Assembly (NCBI GenBank): GCA_903854645.1
Contig: CAINWY010000123.1
Coordinates: 1 to 7,204 of the forward strand
Reading direction: 5' to 3'
DNA length: 7,204 nucleotides
Source: an uncultured bacterium
Lineage (GTDB): Bacteria > Patescibacteriota > Minisyncoccia > Phycocordibacterales > UBA9973
Position numbers and translations under genes: made by a program. Shown here piece by piece: positions 1-5,746 of this stretch (its first letter is position 1; each line of letters begins with the position of its first letter). The notes beneath the pieces were generated by a model that worked only from the letters and a program-made list of their open reading frames with translations, made no database searches and was not told the DNA's origin.

Positions 1-14
1 AATAATTATAAATT

Positions 15-182
15 ATGTCTAAATATCGATGTTCCGATTGTGGGTGGATATATGATGAAGCTAAGGGTGACCCTAGAAGAGGAATATCACCTGGCACAAA
101 ATGGGGGGACCTACCAGAAGACTACAAATGTGCTGAATGTAGTAACAGAAAAAGCACCCATAGATGGGTCAAATTAGATTAA
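15..182 (+). CDS. Rubredoxin-like iron protein, 55 residues
   Basis: A small one-iron electron carrier. Two CxxC knuckles are visible: C6-x-x-C9 followed by G10, and C39-x-x-C42. Between them lie the family's usual aromatic and acidic residues: W11, Y13, the GDP at 18-20, GI at 23-24, PGT at 26-28, W30, and DLPEDY at 32-37. The length (55) matches free-standing rubredoxins (about 50-55). The four cysteines would bind Fe(III)/Fe(II) in the cytosol; the redox partner is unknown. The second knuckle is C-A-E-C-S instead of the usual C-P-x-C-G, and the C-terminus is basic (RKSTHRWVK) rather than acidic, so it is a divergent member. Only 14 AT-rich bases precede the ATG and no Shine-Dalgarno is visible, but no other start is possible in the window. 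It converges with the minus-strand tRNA-Gln gene. Confidence 0.85.
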   Translation: MSKYRCSDCGWIYDEAKGDPRRGISPGTKWGDLPEDYKCAECSNRKSTHRWVKLD

Positions 183-202
183 ATTAAAAATAGTTACCCT
201 TG

Positions 203-273
203 CTGCCAGACCTGGACTCGAACCAAGATAACCTCCTCCAGAGGGAGGTGTCCTACCATTAGACGATCTGGCA
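203..273 (-). tRNA. tRNA-Gln, anticodon CTG
   Basis: A full cloverleaf can be drawn on the minus strand. The acceptor stem TGCCAGA/TCTGGCA has seven Watson-Crick pairs (267-273 with 204-210). The D-arm is GTCT-AATGGTA-GGAC. The anticodon stem CCTCC/GGAGG encloses the loop CTCTGGA, which places CTG at positions 34-36. The variable loop is 4 nt, and the T-arm is CTTGG-TTCGAGT-CCAGG. The discriminator is G, as expected for bacterial tRNA-Gln, and CCA is not encoded. It lies 8 nt downstream of the GIY-YIG gene on the same strand, so the two may be cotranscribed. Its first 18 nt also occur at 580-597 region (see the repeats). Confidence 0.95.
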
Positions 274-275
274 AT
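256..275 (-). repeat. Direct repeat copy 1: 5' end of intact tRNA-Gln
   Basis: These twenty bases are identical to 579-598 in the same orientation. They cover tRNA nucleotides 1-18 (through the GG of the D-loop) plus two bases upstream of the tRNA. The copies lie 323 bp apart, with the GIY-YIG gene between them. Confidence 0.95.
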
Positions 276-281
276 ATTATA

Positions 282-527
282 TCAATTTTTAAAAACATTA
301 TTTCTTAGAAACTTTCTACCTGCTGCACTCTTTAAATATTTTTCTCTTACTCTAGCTTCAACTCTATTTGGACATTCTTCTTTGTATATAACAAACCAAG
401 GCATATATCTTTTTGTATAAAAACTATTACCATCATTATGTTGATTTAATCTTCTTTCTAGATTATCAGTTATACCAACATATGATTGTGAAAAATTCCT
501 ACTTTTTAAAACATATACAATATACAT
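282..527 (-). CDS. Small GIY-YIG family endonuclease, 81 residues
   Basis: A stand-alone GIY-YIG nuclease domain of the UvrC/URI (COG2827-like) type. The two motif strands are at the N-terminus: Y2-I-V-Y-V and S15-Y16-V17-G18-I-T (YVG in place of YIG). They are followed by the helix with R25/R26 and QHN at 29-31, the TKRYMPW segment, and a C-terminal helix where E62 in V-R-E-K-Y-L-K is the likely metal-binding glutamate. At 81 residues it is essentially the bare catalytic fold with no DNA-binding extension. Such proteins are common in bacteria and mostly uncharacterised; some relatives are homing or repair nucleases. The ATG at 527 has a plausible AGGA 9 nt upstream, unusual in this window. 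The gene is enclosed by a 20-bp direct repeat from the tRNA-Gln 5' end and sits beside a GC-rich hairpin, which suggests mobility. Confidence 0.85.
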   Translation of the reverse strand: MYIVYVLKSRNFSQSYVGITDNLERRLNQHNDGNSFYTKRYMPWFVIYKEECPNRVEARVREKYLKSAAGRKFLRNNVFKN

Positions 528-541
528 ATAAATATGTCCTA

Positions 542-578
542 CCCGCCTCGACTCGCTACCTCGTCGATGCGAGGCGGG
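542..578. repeat. GC-rich hairpin, 9-bp stem and 19-nt loop
   Basis: Perfect inverted repeat: CCCGCCTCG (542-550) and CGAGGCGGG (570-578), with 19 bases between. It stands out as a GC-rich island in AT-rich surroundings, directly abutting the orphan tRNA-Gln fragment. It lacks a T-tract on either side, so it is a poor terminator. A REP/MITE-like palindromic unit is more likely. Confidence 0.75.
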
Positions 579-598
579 CCATTAGACGATCTGGCAAT
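579..598 (-). repeat. Direct repeat copy 2: orphan 5' fragment of tRNA-Gln
   Basis: An exact 20-base copy of 256-275, containing tRNA-Gln nucleotides 1-18 and two upstream bases. After the D-loop GG the tRNA sequence stops abruptly and a GC-rich hairpin begins at the very next base (578), so this is not a functional tRNA. The few bases further upstream of the tRNA are only loosely similar between copies. It could be an att-like or target-site remnant, or the stump of a second tRNA-Gln gene. Confidence 0.9.
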
Positions 599-706
599 GT
601 TTTATCTATCAAATTCAATTAAGAATTCATGATATTAGATAACAAGAACATATTACCACAAAATGCTAAAAAAGACAGTTTGAGTTAGTAGTGATTTTAA
701 GGTAGA

Positions 707-1441
707 ATGGAGTTTATGAATACAGAAATAAAATATGAGCCTAGGCACATAACAACAGATGATATTAAGAATGGTTGCATGACTTTAACTGGTGGTGATA
801 ATGAAGAGACAAAGCTCTGCATGATACAAGAAGAATTCCGTGCAGGGATAGACGCAGTAAAAGATTTAGGACCTTCAGTCACTTTTTATGGATCAGCAAG
901 ATTAAAACCTGACCAGCCTGAATATATAAAAGCTTATACCTTGGCAAATAGAATTGCTAAAGAGCTAGGCTATAAAGTGATAACTGGTGGAGGTGCAGGA
1001 ATAATGGAAGCAGTAAGTAAAGGAGCACATGATGGTGGTGTAGAGACTATAGGTATGACAATCAGGCTTCCCCACGAACAGGAAACTAATCCTTATGTCA
1101 CTGTAGATATTCCTTTTCACTTCTTTTTTGCTCGCCAAGTATCAATGCAATATACAACTGAGGCCTGTGTATATTGTGCTGGTGGTACAGGAACTATGTA
1201 TGAATTCTTTGAGATGATGACTCACCTACAGACAGGCAAAATTGGACCAATCCCTATAATACTATTTGGAACAGAATTCTGGAATCCTATCAAAAAATTA
1301 CTTGCTGAACAATTTGTAGAAAAATATAAAACGATATCACCTGCTGACTTAGATAGATTTATAATTACTGATGATATAGACCAGATAATAGAAGTGATAC
1401 GCATAAGTAAAATGAGAACAGGAGAGGATGAGCTTAATTAA
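707..1441 (+). CDS. LOG-family (TIGR00730-like) nucleotide phosphoribohydrolase, 244 residues
   Basis: A cytosolic Rossmann-fold protein of the LOG / 'lysine decarboxylase-like' family. Characterised members hydrolyse the N-glycosidic bond of purine nucleoside monophosphates, cytokinin nucleotides in plants. Visible features: strand V58-TFYGSAR65, the G94-GGAGIMEA102 loop after the helix ending ELGYKVIT, the conserved R143 in FFFARQ, and the phosphate-binding/catalytic block A158-GGTGTMYE166. The family signature is PGGxGTxxE; here alanine replaces the leading proline while the GG, GT and E166 remain. The length is that of the larger LOG proteins with an N-terminal extension. The start is ambiguous: ATG 707 has AAGG 4 nt upstream, while ATG 716 (M4) has GGAG only 3 nt upstream. 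It converges on pyrG across a shared hairpin terminator. The physiological substrate is unknown. Confidence 0.88.
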   Translation: MEFMNTEIKYEPRHITTDDIKNGCMTLTGGDNEETKLCMIQEEFRAGIDAVKDLGPSVTFYGSARLKPDQPEYIKAYTLANRIAKELGYKVITGGGAGIMEAVSKGAHDGGVETIGMTIRLPHEQETNPYVTVDIPFHFFFARQVSMQYTTEACVYCAGGTGTMYEFFEMMTHLQTGKIGPIPIILFGTEFWNPIKKLLAEQFVEKYKTISPADLDRFIITDDIDQIIEVIRISKMRTGEDELN

Positions 1442-1545
1442 TTACTAATTACCAAATACCAAATAATTACTAATTACTAATATAAAATGCGTTGGCCTTG
1501 CCAACGCATTTTATATTAGTAATTCTTAATTCGTAATTCTTAATT
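1441..1545. repeat. Short AT-rich repeats flanking the terminator
   Basis: To the left, ATTACTAATT occurs at 1441-1450 and 1466-1475, and CCAAATA occurs twice in tandem (1452-1465). To the right, TAATTCTTAATT occurs at 1520-1531 and 1534-1545, separated by CG. The right-hand repeat runs into the pyrG stop codon (1540-1542), so part of the pyrG 3' end lies inside the repeat. The two sides are imperfectly complementary and extend the terminator palindrome. Confidence 0.7.
1472..1524. terminator. Bidirectional hairpin terminator between convergent genes
   Basis: A perfect 25-bp inverted repeat (1472-1496 with 1500-1524) has a 3-nt loop. The GC core GCGTTGGC/GCCAACGC is flanked by ATTTTATATT, giving a T-rich tract after the core in both directions. 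It lies between the stop of the LOG gene (1441) and the stop of pyrG (1540), which face each other, so it can end both transcripts. Confidence 0.88.
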
Positions 1546-3231
1546 ATTAATTCTTTTCCCCTTTTGGCACGCTTTTATAAATGCTGTAAAAAGTGGATGT
1601 GGGGATAATGGCCTTGCTTTGAATTCGGGATGAAATTGTGTACCCAAAAAGAATGGATGCTTGCTAGATGGAAGCTCTGCTATCTCACAAAGAGTCCCAT
1701 CAGGAGATACACCAGAGAATACAAGCCCAGCTCTCTCTAGAGCCTCTCTGTAGAGGTTGTTTACCTCATAGCGGTGTCTATGACGTTCTATTATTGAAGT
1801 ACTCTTATAAGCTCTTTCTGCCACAGTCCCCTTTTTTAGAACTGCTGGATATGCACCCAAGCGCATACTGCCTCCCATCTTTTTATTCTCTATTTTTGCT
1901 TTTTGGTCTTCCATCACATCTATCACTACATCCTTTGCATTTTCATTCACTTCTCTTGTATTTGCATCTTTAAGTTTTAGAACATTACGTGCATATTCTA
2001 TTACCAATAATTGCATACCGTAGCAAAGACCAAAATAAGGAATATTGTGAGTACGTGCGTATTCGATAGTTTTGAGAATTCCTTCTATGCCCCGAGAACC
2101 GAATCCACCTGGAACAATAATCCCATCGTACTTGGAAAGTTCTTTTATTCTCTTTGGGTCCTTTTCAAAATCCATTGATGATATCCATGTTAGTGTAGGC
2201 TTACTCCCAGATGTATATGATGAATATTTAATAGCCTCAATAACAGAAAGATATGAATCTGAAAGAGTAAAATCTCCTGTATTGAAATATTTACCAACTA
2301 TAGCAATCTTTACTTCATTGTTTTTGATATGTGTAGATTTAGCAAACTTTTTCCATTTTGCCGAACCAGCATTAAACGCTGGGCCACAAGTCATACCGAC
2401 TGTATCACAAATCATATCTCCGAGCCCTTCCTTCTCAAAGTTTACTGGTATGTCATATATGCTATCTACGTCTGGAGCAGAGATGATATGATCAACAGGA
2501 ACATTACAAAACATAGAAATCTTTTCTTTTCTCTTGTCATCGAGCGCCACTTTACTGCGAGCAACTATGATATCTGGTTGAATACCTGAAGCATTCAATG
2601 TTCGAACTGCATATTGAGTAGGCTTGGTCTTCATCTCTCCTACTTTTGAAGGTATTGGCAAATAAGAAACCATTACAAAAAAAACCTCTTTATTGTGTTT
2701 AATCTTCATCATACGTGCAGCTTCTAGGAAAAGCATATTCTGATACTCTCCAACTGTCCCACCAATCTCAATGATGACGACATCTGCATTTACTTTATCG
2801 CGGGCTAGATCGATGCGGCGAATAACCTCGAGTGGTATATGGGGTACAACTTCTACGCATTTACCTTGATACTCTAGATTTCTTTCACTTTCAATCACAC
2901 TTAGGTATACTCGCCCAGTTGTCATATAATTCGTACGAGATAGGTCTACTCCTAGGAATCGCTCATAGTTCCCCATATCTTGGTCGGTCTCATCGCCATC
3001 ATCAAGCACAAAGACCTCCCCATGTTCCGTCGGATTCATAGTTCCTGCATCTATATTTATATATGGATCAATTTTAATAGCAGTGACAGTCTGTCCACGG
3101 TCTGAAAGAATACGGGCTATAGAAGAAGCAGTGACACCCTTCCCCACACCTGAGATTACACCACCAACTACAAAGATATACTTACAGTTAGATGATTTAT
3201 TCTCTAGCTTTTTTAATTCCGATTCTTTCAT
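1540..3231 (-). CDS. pyrG: CTP synthase (glutamine-hydrolysing), 563 residues
   Basis: Makes CTP from UTP, ATP and glutamine, the last step of de novo pyrimidine nucleotide synthesis, in the cytosol. The N-terminal amidoligase domain (about 15-290) begins KYIFVVGGVISGVGKG with the ATP-binding loop at 23-32, followed by KIDPYINIDAGTMNP and the HGEVFVLDDGDETD block at 70-83. The C-terminal class I glutaminase domain (about 305-555) has the oxyanion loop GGFG at 375-378, nucleophile C403 in GLCYGMQ, and catalytic H534 and E536 in QFHPEF. The length is usual for the family (about 530-560). The elbow has tyrosine where most bacteria have leucine (GxCLGMQ). The ATG is 2 nt after the ftsX stop and has no Shine-Dalgarno, so translation is probably coupled. 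It is the last gene of the operon, ending just before the shared terminator. Confidence 0.97.
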   Translation of the reverse strand: MKESELKKLENKSSNCKYIFVVGGVISGVGKGVTASSIARILSDRGQTVTAIKIDPYINIDAGTMNPTEHGEVFVLDDGDETDQDMGNYERFLGVDLSRTNYMTTGRVYLSVIESERNLEYQGKCVEVVPHIPLEVIRRIDLARDKVNADVVIIEIGGTVGEYQNMLFLEAARMMKIKHNKEVFFVMVSYLPIPSKVGEMKTKPTQYAVRTLNASGIQPDIIVARSKVALDDKRKEKISMFCNVPVDHIISAPDVDSIYDIPVNFEKEGLGDMICDTVGMTCGPAFNAGSAKWKKFAKSTHIKNNEVKIAIVGKYFNTGDFTLSDSYLSVIEAIKYSSYTSGSKPTLTWISSMDFEKDPKRIKELSKYDGIIVPGGFGSRGIEGILKTIEYARTHNIPYFGLCYGMQLLVIEYARNVLKLKDANTREVNENAKDVVIDVMEDQKAKIENKKMGGSMRLGAYPAVLKKGTVAERAYKSTSIIERHRHRYEVNNLYREALERAGLVFSGVSPDGTLCEIAELPSSKHPFFLGTQFHPEFKARPLSPHPLFTAFIKACQKGKRINN

Positions 3232-3233
3232 AT

Positions 3234-4154
3234 TTACTTTTTAAGAAATCTATTAATAGCAAAGAAGCTCCCAATGCTTCCAAGCAAAATACCAAAACCA
3301 AGCATAATTATAAACAATTGTAAGAAGTTTGATTTGTAATATTGATATAGATTAATTCCGATGAAATCAGTCATGTGATTACCTAGCCAAATAGAAATAG
3401 GTATAAATATAAGAATGGTCAAGAAAGCTGAACAAATACCAACCAGTATGCCAGATACAATGAATGGGCCTTTTACGTATTTGGAGCCTGCCCCTACGAG
3501 CTTCATGACACTAATCTCGTCACGAGACATATATATAATAAGTCGGATTGTATTGAAGGTTATTATTATAGAAATAATTATTAGGAACAAAGAAACAACA
3601 AAACCCAGACTTCGTGCACCATTTATGATAGAAGTAAGCCTGTCTATAATTAATTTATTCTGGGAGTAATCTATCTTGTCTATAATTGTTAATGCTCCTT
3701 GTGATAAAGCATTATTACTCTCAAAATACTTTGAAATGCTCTCATATTGAGAAGGATCATTGGCTTTGATATTTAGAGATGCACCTAGAGGATTCGTATT
3801 TAATTCCTCTAATGCTTGAAGGGTCAAATAATCATTTGAATGCTTATCTTTAAAATTTGATAGTGCCTCTACCGCAGATGTATAAGTAATGCTTTTGACT
3901 TCTGGTAATAAAGATAGAGAGTCTTCTACTTTCTTTATTGCGGCCTCCTCTGCATCTGGAACAAAGTAAATAGTTACATCAACTTTATTTTTAATTTCAG
4001 TTAATGAAGCATTAAGAGATGCTTGAACAAAAATGAGTGAAGTAATAACAAAAAGAGTGATTGTCATTATCAGAATGCTTGCCAATGAAGTAAAGCCACT
4101 TCTTACAAAACTGTTCCACCCTGTTCTTATTATTCTTTTTGCGTGAATTATCAT
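3234..4154 (-). CDS. ftsX: Cell division protein FtsX, 306 residues
   Basis: Membrane half of the FtsEX complex, which couples ATP hydrolysis at the division ring to activation of peptidoglycan hydrolases outside the membrane. The topology is the family's: cytosolic N-terminus, TM1 at about 21-44, an extracytoplasmic domain at about 45-182 with the LGASLNIKANDPSQY motif (123-137), TM2 at about 183-207, the cytosolic R211-DEISVMKLVGAG loop that contacts FtsE, TM3 at about 231-256, a short outer loop, and TM4 at about 279-301. Length and order agree with FtsX. It begins 6 nt after the ftsE stop and ends 2 nt before pyrG. No Shine-Dalgarno is visible. No hydrolase partner (EnvC- or CwlO-like) is encoded in this window. 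Confidence 0.95.
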   Translation of the reverse strand: MIIHAKRIIRTGWNSFVRSGFTSLASILIMTITLFVITSLIFVQASLNASLTEIKNKVDVTIYFVPDAEEAAIKKVEDSLSLLPEVKSITYTSAVEALSNFKDKHSNDYLTLQALEELNTNPLGASLNIKANDPSQYESISKYFESNNALSQGALTIIDKIDYSQNKLIIDRLTSIINGARSLGFVVSLFLIIISIIITFNTIRLIIYMSRDEISVMKLVGAGSKYVKGPFIVSGILVGICSAFLTILIFIPISIWLGNHMTDFIGINLYQYYKSNFLQLFIIMLGFGILLGSIGSFFAINRFLKK

Positions 4155-4160
4155 ATATTT

Positions 4161-4841
4161 CTATTTTAACACATATTTACCTTCTTTCTCATCTCTTATT
4201 ACGCGTCCATTTTCAAGGGTTATAACGCGCTTCTTTATATTATCTACTATGCTCTTGTTGTGTGTTGTTAGTATGACTGTCGTGCCTAGGTCGTTTATCT
4301 TTTTCAGGATTTTTATGACTTCAGCTGCATTCATAGGGTCTAGATTACCTGTTGGCTCATCAGCTATTATAATATCGGGCTGTGTTATGATAGCGCGGGC
4401 TATAGCCAAACGCTGCTTCTCTCCACCTGAAAGCTGGTGCGGGAAATGAAATGCTCTGTTTGTAAGGTCTACAAGCTCAAGTACGTGTGGTACATCATCC
4501 ATAATCTCTTGGTCACTTTTACCAGTAGATTCCATTGCGAAGGCTATGTTTTCATATGCTGTTCTATTTGGTAGTAGTCTAAAATCTTGAAAAACGACAC
4601 CTATCTTCCTGCGGAAGTTCATAAGATCATTTTTGGATAATTTGTGTATATCTGTAGATTCAAAAGATATAGTTCCTGATGTTGGTGCCTCTTCTGCTAA
4701 TATTAATTTGGTGAGTGTTGTCTTGCCTGCACCAGAGTGCCCAACGATAGATACGAATTCGCCCGGTGCTATAGAAATAGTTACATCTTCAAGTGAAAAA
4801 TTTTCTTTATATTTTTTTGTTACATTATCAAAGTAAATCAT
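4161..4841 (-). CDS. ftsE: Cell division ATP-binding protein FtsE, 226 residues
   Basis: ABC-type ATPase partner of FtsX, at the inner face of the membrane. All the nucleotide-binding motifs are present: Walker A GHSGAGKTT (34-42), Q-loop Q85 in VVFQDFRLLPNRT, signature LSGGEKQR (137-144), Walker B IIIADEP (157-163) and H-loop H194 in LTTH. The chosen start is ATG 4841, giving MIYFDNVTKKY, the usual FtsE beginning and usual length. An in-frame ATG at 4889 would add 16 unconserved residues and overlap prfB by about 30 nt; neither start has a Shine-Dalgarno. The gap to the prfB stop is 16 nt, and 6 nt to ftsX. Confidence 0.94.
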   Translation of the reverse strand: MIYFDNVTKKYKENFSLEDVTISIAPGEFVSIVGHSGAGKTTLTKLILAEEAPTSGTISFESTDIHKLSKNDLMNFRRKIGVVFQDFRLLPNRTAYENIAFAMESTGKSDQEIMDDVPHVLELVDLTNRAFHFPHQLSGGEKQRLAIARAIITQPDIIIADEPTGNLDPMNAAEVIKILKKINDLGTTVILTTHNKSIVDNIKKRVITLENGRVIRDEKEGKYVLK

Positions 4842-4857
4842 TGATGGTATTATTTTA

Positions 4858-5745
4858 TCACAATTTTGCTTCTGCTTCAATGAAAGCATCTATAGTGCCA
4901 CTTTCAAGAACTCCGTCAACATCATTAATTTCAATTCCAGTCCTATGGTCTTTCACCATCTTGTATGGATGAAGCACATATGACCGTATTTGACTCCCCC
5001 ATTCTATCTCTGTAGATTTCGTTGGAGATAAGCCAGCCTTTTCTTTTAATTTATCTTCCTCTCTTTTCTTATAAAGTTTACCTTTTATAATTTCCATTGC
5101 TCTTTCTCTATTCTGTTCCTGAGAACGTTCTGTCGTTACATGCACAGAGATATTCGTGGGGATATGGATTAGTCTAACTGCTGTCTCTCTTTTATTCACA
5201 TTCTGCCCACCAGGACCACCTGACTTTGAAAATTCTATCCTCAAGTCTTCAGGAGGGATTTCTATAGCTTTGTCATTCTTTTCGAGTTTTGGTACGACTT
5301 CTACAAGAGAAAAAGATGTGTGTCGAAGTGACTTCGCATTAAATGGTGATATACGAACAAGGCGATGGACCCCAGACTCATTCTTTAGTATGCCATATGA
5401 ACCCTTGCCTATTACTTCTAAAGATATATTCCTATAGCCACCTCTATCATTCTTGTTCTCGTGAATTAAATTTACCTGCCAGCCTTTTCTTTCTATATAT
5501 TTGACATACATACGGAGAAGCATTGCCGAGAAATCCTCTGCATCATCTCCTCCAGCACCTGAAAGGATTGAGAGTATAGCGTTGCCTTTGTCATATTTTC
5601 CCATACCTAGAATTTCATCTTTTAGTTCCCCTATTTTTTTTATAGTTAGCTGAGCTTTTGTCTTATCCTCCCAGAAATTCCCCTGAAGCATTTCTTCTTC
5701 GAGTATTATTATTTGTTTATTAATTTCTTCTTTATCATTTTCCAT
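4858..5745 (-). CDS. prfB: Peptide chain release factor 2, short form, 295 residues
   Basis: Releases the finished peptide at UGA and UAA codons on the ribosome. The RF2 codon-recognition tripeptide S133-P-F135 is present in LVRISPFNAKSLRHTSF, the peptidyl-hydrolysis motif G179-G-Q181 lies in SGGPGGQNVNK, and the C-terminal WGSQIRSYVL (249-258) is typical of RF1/RF2. At 295 residues it is about 70 shorter than the common ~365. Judged against E. coli RF2 from memory, the missing part is the start and the middle of domain 1, the helical bundle; the text jumps from the INKQIIILEEEM...NFWED region straight to ILSGAGGDDAEDFSAML. The upstream gene stops 1 nt before this ATG and an in-frame stop lies just upstream, so no hidden N-terminus or +1 frameshift site exists. 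The gene ends in TGA. Confidence 0.93.
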   Translation of the reverse strand: MENDKEEINKQIIILEEEMLQGNFWEDKTKAQLTIKKIGELKDEILGMGKYDKGNAILSILSGAGGDDAEDFSAMLLRMYVKYIERKGWQVNLIHENKNDRGGYRNISLEVIGKGSYGILKNESGVHRLVRISPFNAKSLRHTSFSLVEVVPKLEKNDKAIEIPPEDLRIEFSKSGGPGGQNVNKRETAVRLIHIPTNISVHVTTERSQEQNRERAMEIIKGKLYKKREEDKLKEKAGLSPTKSTEIEWGSQIRSYVLHPYKMVKDHRTGIEINDVDGVLESGTIDAFIEAEAKL

Positions 5746-5746
5746 A

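Larger units (their letters stand above)
276..598 (-). mobile_element. Candidate tRNA-targeting mini-element carrying the GIY-YIG gene
   Basis: Read along the minus strand, the order is tRNA-Gln 5' fragment (598-579), 37-nt GC-rich hairpin (578-542), GIY-YIG gene (527-282), then a fresh intact tRNA-Gln starting at 273. This is the pattern left when an insertion lands in the tRNA D-loop and brings its own copy of the tRNA 5' end, rebuilding the gene. The unit is 323 bp per repeat period. No integrase or transposase is visible, so the endonuclease would have to act in homing or the element would be non-autonomous. Decay of a tandem tRNA pair would produce a similar layout. Confidence 0.3.

Noticed and set aside
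413..622. Plus-strand 69-residue frame across the GIY-YIG gene and hairpin
   Set aside because: Antisense shadow of the nuclease gene; it runs through the hairpin and tRNA fragment and shows no domain.
1441..1545. CRISPR-like or tandem array
   Set aside because: Units are 7-12 bp, AT-rich, irregularly spaced and centred on a terminator; there are no spacer-sized gaps.
2072..2491. Plus-strand 139-residue frame inside pyrG
   Set aside because: Antisense to an unmistakable CTP synthase; composition is that of a reverse-strand shadow. The same holds for the frames at 1668-1973, 2329-2589 and 2832-3041.
4842..4889. Longer FtsE starting at ATG 4889
   Set aside because: The extra 16 residues are not FtsE-like, overlap prfB and lack a ribosome binding site; MIYFDNVTKKY is the normal FtsE start.
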